A stretch of DNA of 6,297 nucleotides from Leptospira idonii (GTDB lineage Bacteria > Spirochaetota > Leptospiria > Leptospirales > Leptospiraceae), in the NCBI RefSeq assembly GCF_004770995.1, contig NZ_RQHW01000083.1, forward strand, positions 1 to 6,297. Reading direction: 5' to 3'. Below are positions 1-5,589 of the stretch, in pieces. The position numbers and the translations under genes were made by a program. Positions within the stretch are counted from its first letter, which is position 1, and the number at the start of each line of letters is the position of its first letter. Below the pieces are notes generated by a model. That model had not been told where the DNA came from. It saw nothing but the letters and a program-made list of their open reading frames with translations, and made no database searches.

Positions 1-88
1 TTCGGCATTTCAGGAGCATCTTTTGGCTTCACACTAGCTAACAGATTGTCTTCCTCTCTCCGTCCTACACCAAACAATGCCAACCCTG

Positions 89-107
89 CCATCAACCCAT
101 CAACCCA
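89..107. repeat. 8-bp tandem duplication causing a frameshift
   Basis: An 8-base unit (ATCAACCC on the plus strand) is present twice, with period 8 holding over 89-107. The homologous stretch of the intact gene (around 3596-3621) aligns base for base with a single unit. The extra unit shifts the frame and produces the TGA at 92-94. Confidence 0.85.
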
Positions 108-150
108 CCACCCAACGTCCCTAACGCTCCCATAGCTACATCTTCTAAGG

Positions 151-780
151 TAACTACTCCGTTCAATTTGTCCAGAATCGCTTCTCTCTGAACATCATCC
201 AACTTATTTGGATCATAACCCTTATCTTTTAACTGCTGATCCTCATTCTTCTTATTAATGTCATTTAATAACTTATCTCTTTCTCCCTTCGGTAAACTAT
301 CCGGATCTTCTACTCCATTCGCTTTCAAGATCTCATTCTCTGCTATAGTATCTGTTCTATCTTGTGCTAAATTGATATTCTGCTCTGCCCAGTTTATATC
401 ATCCAAACGAAATCCATCCGGTCCATTCGTCGTTATATTGATTCCCGCATATTGTGTAGAAGTAGATAATCCATTACGGTCGATAGTTGAGGTGACTCCT
501 AGTTTACTATCTGGATCTGTATAGCCAATTGAACCAGACAATCCTCCTCCGTTGATGTCATAATTCGCTCCCAGGTTCCAGCCCTGTCTTGGTCCTTTGT
601 CACTTGGGTTATAGTTCGCTCCGACTGTGGTCGCTCCATTTGTAGTTGTTGAACCTGTAACCTGTAAGCCTTTAACTCCTGTTTGCATTGATCCTGAGAT
701 CGTTGTATCCCCTCTCTGGGAGAAACTTACACTTACATTACCTTTAGCTCCTCCTACTCCTATCATACCCCCCCAGCCAG
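151..780 (-). repeat. Direct repeat of core region, copy A (orphan)
   Basis: 630 bp matching 3656-4285 in the same orientation, about 99% by eye with no indels. Five of the six differences fall within 455-470 and are all synonymous. Beyond 150 the similarity drops (seven mismatches in 133-149) and fades out by about position 70. Beyond 780 identity stops at once. Confidence 0.95.
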
Positions 781-800
781 TCGAGATGCGCTTCCTGCTC

Positions 801-832
801 TCGTTTGCATGACCTCCTGTCATGACAAACGA
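801..832 (-). promoter_or_regulatory. Long conserved leader hairpin, copy A
   Basis: Arms TCGTTTG-CATGAC (801-813) and GTCATG-A-CAAACGA (819-832) pair over 13 positions with a single bulged A, around the 5-base loop CTCCT. In gene direction the loop reads AGGAG, a perfect Shine-Dalgarno core held in a stem. The inner stem is identical in copy B, while the outer stem differs in sequence but can still partly pair. Confidence 0.6.
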
Positions 833-903
833 ACTTCGGCCTTCCTTGGCCTTCGTCACCGCTAGAAGCTTTCTCTCCCAATTAAGACCCACTATATGAA
901 CAT

Positions 904-931
904 TCTATACTTTCTTAAGGGCGCCTCGCAA
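904..931 (-). promoter_or_regulatory. Predicted sigma70-type promoter ahead of the truncated core copy
   Basis: In gene direction: -35 TTGCGA (931-926), a 16-base spacer, -10 TATAGA (909-904). The layout is identical to 5476-5503, with one base different in the -10 box. The predicted transcript would start near 897, about 5 bases before the GTG at 892, so the degraded core copy may still be transcribed. Confidence 0.55.
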
Positions 932-971
932 GGATTTTTATAATGGATAATTTATTTAAACAACCGACCCG

Positions 972-1033
972 GCTCTTCGCTTCAATCTTTCCTTTCAGGA
1001 AAGGATTTACGCTGCGATCCGATGGCGCAGAGC
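972..1033 (-). other. Branched stem-loop element after stop codon, copy A
   Basis: GCTCT (972-976) can pair with AGAGC (1029-1033), enclosing a hairpin TCCTTTC/GAAAGGA (990-996 and 999-1005). An alternative CTGCG/CGCAG stem (1012-1016 and 1026-1030) competes with the outer one. It begins about 8 bases after the stop codon of the 208-residue protein. No T-run follows in gene direction, so a classical rho-independent terminator is not supported. The corresponding element in copy B is 5546-5587. Confidence 0.4.
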
Positions 1034-1041
1034 AAGGATTA

Positions 1042-1668
1042 TTATTTTTTAATTTTATCAAGACAATAAACGCCCTTTTCGCCAACAATATCCACCCGAA
1101 TTTGCTCCAATAAACAATCAGTAATCAGATTTTCTCGCTCCCTGTAAAAGTAATGCTCTTCATCAGAACTAAAGAATGGCTCTGCATCTTTATAAGAAAT
1201 GGAATAATTTTCATTATCTTGAAAAGCCATTTCCTTTATATTTGATGATACAAGTTTAATTACATCATTATTTATTACTTTAAATACTAGTTTTCCATCT
1301 GGCTCATTATCAACATGCTCTCTTGGTTTTTCAAGCAACATACAAATATCATTTTTGCAACTAAACTCACCGATTACAATGACGACATTATTATTAGATT
1401 TTTGAGATATGATTCCCAACTGATACATTATGCTATTACTAACATATCGATCACAATAAAATACAGTTTTTAACTCTTCTAAAGGTACTTTGGTTTTTTT
1501 AGAGAAATAACTTACATACCTCCTTTTTCCAGATGGGTCACAAAAAAAGGTTAAATCAATAACCTCAGCATTTTTTTCTGAAACCTTATAGTCCTTTCCA
1601 AAAAATATAGAATCTTTACAAAAAATAAAAAAAAGCAAGAAGGAAAGAAAAACAAACTTCATCTTCAC
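1042..1668 (-). CDS. Cys-rich exported protein or lipoprotein, candidate partner of the M23 protein
   Basis: Family not recognised. The frame starts with GTG at 1668, sharing one base with the TAG stop of the M23 gene (TAGTG). An ATG two codons later (1662) is an equally good start and gives 206 residues. Either start implies translational coupling with the large gene. The N-terminus is a signal sequence: MKMK, then a run of F/L/I to Cys17 followed by K-D. Cys17 could be a lipidation site, though Phe at -1 is unusual for a lipobox, so plain secretion or an uncleaved anchor is possible. The remaining cysteines (43, 72, 104, 109, 185, 202) number six, consistent with up to three disulfides in a periplasmic or surface protein. 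No enzymatic motif is visible. By position and export signal it could be an immunity or accessory protein for the peptidase tail; this is inference. TAA stop at 1042-1044. Confidence 0.88.
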   Translation of the reverse strand: MKMKFVFLSFLLFFIFCKDSIFFGKDYKVSEKNAEVIDLTFFCDPSGKRRYVSYFSKKTKVPLEELKTVFYCDRYVSNSIMYQLGIISQKSNNNVVIVIGEFSCKNDICMLLEKPREHVDNEPDGKLVFKVINNDVIKLVSSNIKEMAFQDNENYSISYKDAEPFFSSDEEHYFYRERENLITDCLLEQIRVDIVGEKGVYCLDKIKK

Positions 1669-4600
1669 TATGGTATCCCCTTCCAGTCGAATTTCTCATT
1701 ATCTTGACGAACCCATCTGCCATTTATTTTTTTCTCTACAATTACATGCACATGTGGCCCCCCTGAATTCCCTGAATTTCCTGATTTTCCTACAAGATCA
1801 CCCATATGAACAGGTTGCCCTTCAATTACATTAATCATACTCAAGTGAGCATACGTCACTCGAACCTTAGGCTCACCATTAGATTCAACCTGGATATGCG
1901 CCCCATATGAATCATTACCACCATCAGAACTGTGCAAGAAATCACGATCCGTGCCAACAATCTTGCTCACTCTACCTTCCATCATCGAACCAAGAGGCTT
2001 TCCAATCGACATACTATAATCAGTTCCATCATGATCTGAGACAATTTTCTTAACAGGGTTAAATCTCTTATCATATTGCTGAGAAGTCAAATTATCAGGA
2101 GACTCTAAAGGCGCAGGCCTTCTCACCTCAATACCATCTACATTCAATATGGTCAAATATCCCTGTGCTGATCCTGGTATAGTTACACGGCCTTCTACAG
2201 ATGATTTAGATATATTATATAAACTAATCTGATTAGTTACTCCTTTTTCAGCCAAGTTATTTAATGCAATTATCCTGTCATATTGAGAGTTATTTGGTAT
2301 AGTAAAAGCTCTATCAAGTTGCTCTAATTTATATTTTAGATTAGAATCCTTAGAATCATACGTAATATTAAAGCCCAATGCCTTGTATTTCTCAACTTTA
2401 ATTTTAATTGCAAATTCCGCCTCAATAGATCTGATTTTATCAGTCTTACTTAAATTATCTATTTGAGATTGAAGCGAATTAAATGTTTGTAAATAATTCT
2501 GATAAACATCCTTATTTACTTTGGAAAAATCCGGCTTTCCGCTAGAATCATAAATTACATTAGAGTCATTTTTCTTAATGAAATCGCTTTGAAATTTATC
2601 TCTACTCTCAATTAAATTTGCATATGCCTTATATTCAGGATTTGCAGTCTTCTCTGAATTCAAATTTCTAATGATTTCTTCAGATAAAATATTTCCTTGA
2701 AGCTTTGCTTTAAGCTTATTATGCTCTGCTAATTCTGTTTCACTCTGCACATAGCTCTTTAATATCGTTTTACCTTCTTTAAAATCAAGATATTGCTGTT
2801 CCTTTGAGAGAGGAGTCTTTACTTCATTTCTTCTAATTTCAACCTCTTTTAAGCGAACGGCTTTGTCTATTGCTGCTATTTCTACCTGAATTTTCTTATA
2901 TCTCTCTAACAATACAGGGTCGCTAGCATATTTAGGATCTATATCTTTAATAGCATCACGCTGCGCAATCAATTCATCTTTTATAGTTTTACCTATTTTT
3001 TTTAGTTCTTCGGTTTGACTGATTAAATTCGATGATTCAACTACCCCCATTTTTTTATCGGTAATTACATCTTTCACTAAGATCACAGGATCTAATGCAG
3101 CTATCTTTGCTTGCCGTAATACAGTTTCTGCATCTTTTATCTTTACTTGTAATTCATTTTTTATAGAGACATCATTTGCTAAAGCTAATTGCTTTTTTAA
3201 ATCACTTATGATTTTTTCTGATTCTATTACTTTTTGTTTAATTTCCGTATTTTCATTAGAAATCAATGCATCTTTTGATCGAACCTTTACATCTTCGCCG
3301 TTCGAAGAAAATAGACGACTAAGCTTATCTATAAAGCCTGGTGTCGTTATTTTAAGTAACTCTCCACTTCCGCCCGCAGGTTTAGTGCCATTCGCCTGCG
3401 CTCCGATATCAAATATACTATTGGAACCTATAAATGGTATCTTACTTGTAAGCGCAGATAGATTAACCTCTACACCTGGCAACATATAATCCGCGAAATC
3501 TACTAGTTTACCTCCCACATAAGACGCTCCATCAACTATGTATTCATCTAAACGTCTTCTTCCATTTACACCACTACCATAGCCAAACAGTGCCAACCCT
3601 GTCATTAGTCCACCCCCCAATGTGCCTAACGCTCCCATAGCAACGTCACCAAGCGTAACTACTCCGTTCAATTTGTCCAGAATCGCTTCTCTCTGAACAT
3701 CATCCAACTTATTTGGATCATAACCCTTATCTTTTAACTGCTGATCCTCATTCTTCTTATTAATGTCATTTAATAACTTATCTCTTTCTCCCTTCGGTAA
3801 ACTATCTGGATCTTCTACTCCATTCGCTTTCAAGATCTCATTCTCTGCTATAGTATCTGTTCTATCTTGTGCTAAATTGATATTCTGCTCTGCCCAGTTT
3901 ATATCATCCAAACGAAATCCATCCGGTCCATTCGTCGTTATATTGATTCCCGCATATTGGGTCGAAGTAGAGAGGCCATTACGGTCGATAGTTGAGGTGA
4001 CTCCTAGTTTACTATCTGGATCTGTATAGCCAATTGAACCAGACAATCCTCCTCCGTTGATGTCATAATTCGCTCCCAGGTTCCAGCCCTGTCTTGGTCC
4101 TTTGTCACTTGGGTTATAGTTCGCTCCGACTGTGGTCGCTCCATTTGTAGTTGTTGAACCTGTAACCTGTAAGCCTTTAACTCCTGTTTGCATTGATCCT
4201 GAGATCGTTGTATCCCCTCTCTGGGAGAAACTTACACTTACATTACCTTTAGCTCCTCCTACTCCTATCATACCCCCCCAGCCAGCTTGTTTGTCGTAGG
4301 ATACTCCTAATCCTAATGCACCTTTACCTAATAGCTCTGCTGCCTTTCCATTTAAATCCAGTTTTCCTCCGGCAACGAGCATTCCAAGAACTCCGTTTGC
4401 GGCTCCGGCTAATATTCCGTCTGTTCCGTTTCGGCTTCCGTCTACCATCTGTACTACCCCACTCAGGGCAGCTGCTCCTACATTCGCAGCATTCGCTGTC
4501 GCTCCTAACGCAGTTCCTAGTCCCGTCATAAAACCTTTTAATGTTGTTCCTAAGGCTCCTGCCGCTCCCAAGGTCAACGCTGTTGTTGCTACAGTCACTG

Positions 4601-5351
4601 CTGTTGAGCGGATCGCTTCGCTCTGCGCGGCTTTATCCGCCTTCTTTTGTTTGATGGCTCCATACTCTTTGCGGAACACTGCATCGACTAAGTCTTTGTC
4701 CATTCCGGTTGATTTAACAAGTTCTTCTACTACTATGCGTTGGCCCAATTCATCTACTAGTCCCTCTTTGTTTTTGAGCGTCGGAGTCGCCGATGTATAT
4801 GACAACTCTCCTGATTTCATTCCTAACGATTGATTGGCGTAGGCGTTTGCTTGGGTAATTAAATTTCTATCGTTTACGTTCGCATAGGTCATTCTGTTTC
4901 CATCGTTCAGGGCTCTTTGGATGTCTCTCTCCGGTACTCCTGTCGCTACGATGGCCGTCTTTATAATTCCGCCTACGGCTCCCGCCACCTGACTTCCTAT
5001 ATTTGCAAACGGATTCGAATTCGCTGCCGCTCTTGCATTTGCGGCTTTTTGGGATCCTACTAAATCCGTTACGAAATTTCCTACCACTTCAGGAGGTAGT
5101 CCTGTTGAATCCGCAATCACTTGAGTGGAATATTTTTTGACTAACGATTCTGTGTTTGCATTCGCTGCTGCGATTCTATCCTGCGGACCGGTCATTCGCT
5201 CCATCTGCTTTTCGTAGGCTTTATCTCCCAGCACGGTTCTTCCCACTGCACTTGTCGCTCCCATTGTAACTGTCGTTGCGGATTGACCGAAGAAGGCTGT
5301 TGCTGCTACATTTTGTGCACTGCTGGCAAAGTTGATCGCGCTTGTTGCCAT
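1668..5351 (-). CDS. Large mosaic protein with C-terminal M23 (LytM) metallopeptidase domain
   Basis: 1227 residues. The ATG at 5351 is the first usable start: an in-frame TAG lies 15-18 bases upstream and an AGGA sits about 12 bases upstream. Regions seen: 1-355, Ala/Gly-rich with hydrophobic stretches (about 249-300 and 312-328) and no cleavable signal peptide; 357-566, a Gly/Ser/Thr/Asn-rich region of alternating strand-like segments followed by a charged linker, duplicated almost exactly at 151-780; 563-592, a hydrophobic Gly-rich segment; about 690-1015, long, charged, Lys/Glu/Gln-rich and probably coiled coil; about 1098-1227, an M23 domain with H1107-x-G-x-D1111, YAH1169LS and the H1200-V-H1202 motif, so the Zn ligands are intact. 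Known for M23: cleavage of peptidoglycan cross-bridges or stem peptides. Inferred: a surface or secreted cell-wall hydrolase, perhaps a polymorphic effector with an exchangeable tail. The absence of an N-terminal signal implies an unusual export route or an N-terminally truncated gene. It overlaps the downstream gene by one base. I associate it with Leptospira TIGR04388 proteins, unverified. Confidence 0.92.
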   Translation of the reverse strand: MATSAINFASSAQNVAATAFFGQSATTVTMGATSAVGRTVLGDKAYEKQMERMTGPQDRIAAANANTESLVKKYSTQVIADSTGLPPEVVGNFVTDLVGSQKAANARAAANSNPFANIGSQVAGAVGGIIKTAIVATGVPERDIQRALNDGNRMTYANVNDRNLITQANAYANQSLGMKSGELSYTSATPTLKNKEGLVDELGQRIVVEELVKSTGMDKDLVDAVFRKEYGAIKQKKADKAAQSEAIRSTAVTVATTALTLGAAGALGTTLKGFMTGLGTALGATANAANVGAAALSGVVQMVDGSRNGTDGILAGAANGVLGMLVAGGKLDLNGKAAELLGKGALGLGVSYDKQAGWGGMIGVGGAKGNVSVSFSQRGDTTISGSMQTGVKGLQVTGSTTTNGATTVGANYNPSDKGPRQGWNLGANYDINGGGLSGSIGYTDPDSKLGVTSTIDRNGLSTSTQYAGINITTNGPDGFRLDDINWAEQNINLAQDRTDTIAENEILKANGVEDPDSLPKGERDKLLNDINKKNEDQQLKDKGYDPNKLDDVQREAILDKLNGVVTLGDVAMGALGTLGGGLMTGLALFGYGSGVNGRRRLDEYIVDGASYVGGKLVDFADYMLPGVEVNLSALTSKIPFIGSNSIFDIGAQANGTKPAGGSGELLKITTPGFIDKLSRLFSSNGEDVKVRSKDALISNENTEIKQKVIESEKIISDLKKQLALANDVSIKNELQVKIKDAETVLRQAKIAALDPVILVKDVITDKKMGVVESSNLISQTEELKKIGKTIKDELIAQRDAIKDIDPKYASDPVLLERYKKIQVEIAAIDKAVRLKEVEIRRNEVKTPLSKEQQYLDFKEGKTILKSYVQSETELAEHNKLKAKLQGNILSEEIIRNLNSEKTANPEYKAYANLIESRDKFQSDFIKKNDSNVIYDSSGKPDFSKVNKDVYQNYLQTFNSLQSQIDNLSKTDKIRSIEAEFAIKIKVEKYKALGFNITYDSKDSNLKYKLEQLDRAFTIPNNSQYDRIIALNNLAEKGVTNQISLYNISKSSVEGRVTIPGSAQGYLTILNVDGIEVRRPAPLESPDNLTSQQYDKRFNPVKKIVSDHDGTDYSMSIGKPLGSMMEGRVSKIVGTDRDFLHSSDGGNDSYGAHIQVESNGEPKVRVTYAHLSMINVIEGQPVHMGDLVGKSGNSGNSGGPHVHVIVEKKINGRWVRQDNEKFDWKGIP
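3656..4285 (-). repeat. Direct repeat of core region, copy B (inside the M23 gene)
   Basis: This 630-bp segment, encoding residues 356-566 of the large protein, matches 151-780 with a constant offset of 3505. I count six mismatches by eye (window positions 302, 455, 458, 467, 469 and 470 in the other copy) and no indels. All six are synonymous. Homology continues at a lower level into 3584-3655 and then stops. On the other side identity ends abruptly at 4285. Confidence 0.95.
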
Positions 5352-5372
5352 AAGTCGAGTTCGTTCCTAGCT

Positions 5373-5406
5373 CTCGTTCGCATGACTTCCTGTCATGACT
5401 CACGAG
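5373..5406 (-). promoter_or_regulatory. Conserved leader hairpin, copy B
   Basis: CATGAC (5381-5386) and GTCATG (5392-5397) pair around a 5-base loop, and CTCGT (5373-5377) pairs with ACGAG (5402-5406) outside them. Read as RNA in gene direction, the loop is AGGAA, a purine-rich sequence resembling a ribosome binding site. The hairpin ends about 20 bases before the ATG of the large gene, so it could affect translation initiation. It may equally be part of a dispersed DNA repeat. Confidence 0.5.
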
Positions 5407-5464
5407 CTTCGGCCTTCCTGGCCTTCGCCACCGCTAGAAACTGCCTCTCCCTTTTAAGATTCAT
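5393..5464 (-). CDS. Possible 23-residue leader peptide (doubtful)
   Basis: An ATG at 5464, about 5 bases after the predicted transcription start, opens a 23-codon frame ending at TGA 5393-5395. The product is very basic (it begins MNLKRERQFLAV and continues with several A-K/R pairs). The other repeat copy has GTG at the matching place and encodes a related start (xGLNWERKLLAVTKA), then shifts frame through a 1-base difference. Translation would have to be leaderless, since no ribosome binding site fits between promoter and ATG. It may be a real leader peptide or a chance reading of a conserved non-coding leader; I lean towards chance. Confidence 0.2.
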   Translation of the reverse strand: MNLKRERQFLAVAKARKAEARES

Positions 5465-5475
5465 TATATATACAT

Positions 5476-5503
5476 TTTATACTTTCTTAAGGGCGCCTCG
5501 CAA
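5476..5503 (-). promoter_or_regulatory. Predicted sigma70-type promoter of the large M23 gene
   Basis: In gene direction there is a -35 box TTGCGA (5503-5498), a 16-base spacer, and a -10 box TATAAA (5481-5476). The predicted start of transcription is near 5469, leaving a leader of about 118 nt before the ATG at 5351. The same boxes and spacing are conserved at 904-931 in the other repeat copy, while flanking bases vary, which supports a functional promoter. No operator is recognisable. Confidence 0.6.
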
Positions 5504-5545
5504 TCTTTTTATTATAACAATTTTATTTCTTTAACCGACCCGGCT

Positions 5546-5587
5546 CTCCCTCGACGACAACGCTCGGTCGATCCGTGGCGCAGGGAG
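5546..5587 (-). other. Stem-loop element just after upstream stop codon, copy B
   Basis: CTCCCT at 5546-5551 is complementary to AGGGAG at 5582-5587, closing a roughly 30-base interior that can form a further short CGAC/GTCG stem. It starts only a few bases after the lipoprotein stop codon. No T-tract follows in gene direction, so it is not a textbook intrinsic terminator. It may be an mRNA 3'-end stabiliser or processing structure, or part of a DNA repeat. The equivalent place in copy A (972-1033) can also be closed, by different sequences. Confidence 0.45.
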
Positions 5588-5589
5588 GT

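Larger units (their letters stand above)
1..892 (-). pseudogene. Truncated, frameshifted second core copy with a different tail (runs off window)
   Basis: A fragment related to residues 356-590 of the large M23 protein, lacking everything before residue 356. A GTG at 892 opens a frame whose first 37 codons come from the intergenic leader (xGLNWERKLLAVTKA onward) and then enter the core in frame at T-G-W-G-G. The core is nearly identical to the full gene, with one visible residue difference before the break (VTLED against VTLGD). An extra 8 bp at 89-107 shifts the frame, giving M-G and a TGA stop at 92-94. Ignoring the 8 bp, the original frame is open from 89 to 1: it reads AGLALFG as in the full gene, then diverges to VGRREEDNLLASV and leaves the window. 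This is best read as an orphan or silent module with its own variable tail, or a decaying duplicate. A 266-residue product is possible, but a functional one is doubtful. Confidence 0.8.
781..1041 (-). repeat. Intergenic repeat, copy A (promoter plus structured leader)
   Basis: This stretch lies between the 208-residue protein gene and the truncated core copy and is homologous to 5352-5589, with the same order of conserved blocks. It differs by a longer structured part next to the stop codon, including an extra CCTTTC/GAAAGG hairpin at 991-1004, and by small indels. Its last shared bases (CTCGACT in gene direction) run directly into codon 357 of the core instead of into a start codon. The chimeric reading frame starting at 892 crosses its 5' 112 bases. 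Confidence 0.8.
5352..5589 (-). repeat. Intergenic repeat, copy B (promoter plus structured leader)
   Basis: This stretch separates the lipoprotein stop from the start of the large gene and is homologous to 781-1041. Blocks shared by the two copies, in gene direction, are: a GCGCC-containing structured part just after the stop codon; GCCGGGTCGGTT; TTGCGAGGCGCC followed by CTTAAGAAAGTATA; CTAGCGGTG followed by a GGCC-rich stretch; a GTCATG hairpin; and an end at CTCGACT. The last shared block ends immediately before the start codon of the large gene. Between blocks the copies differ by substitutions and small indels, so the shared blocks look selected or recently homogenised. No other gene is supported here except a possible 23-codon leader ORF. 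Confidence 0.8.

Noticed and set aside
258..524. Plus-strand 88-codon frame present in both core copies (also 3763-4029)
   Set aside because: Antisense shadow of the core. It is repeated only because the core is duplicated, and it shows no ribosome site or recognisable protein features.
972..1033. Rho-independent terminator after the 208-residue gene
   Set aside because: Stems are branched and interrupted and no T-run follows in gene direction, so termination is not supported.
961..1041. Integron attC-like site, suggested by a structured repeat following stop codons
   Set aside because: No paired RYYYAAC and GTTRRRY core boxes at the ends, and no integrase in the window.
781..1041. Insertion sequence or MITE
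   Set aside because: No terminal inverted repeats, target-site duplication or transposase frame could be found around either intergenic copy.
5221..5403. 60-codon minus-strand frame from an ATG at 5403 overlapping the start of the large gene
   Set aside because: It lies mostly inside the large gene in another frame, has Cys/Ser/Asn/Arg-rich composition typical of a shadow frame, and its start sits inside the leader hairpin.
5283..5534. Plus-strand 83-codon frame across intergenic repeat B
   Set aside because: Runs antisense through the promoter and the start of the large gene; Cys-rich low-quality sequence with no homologous frame in copy A.
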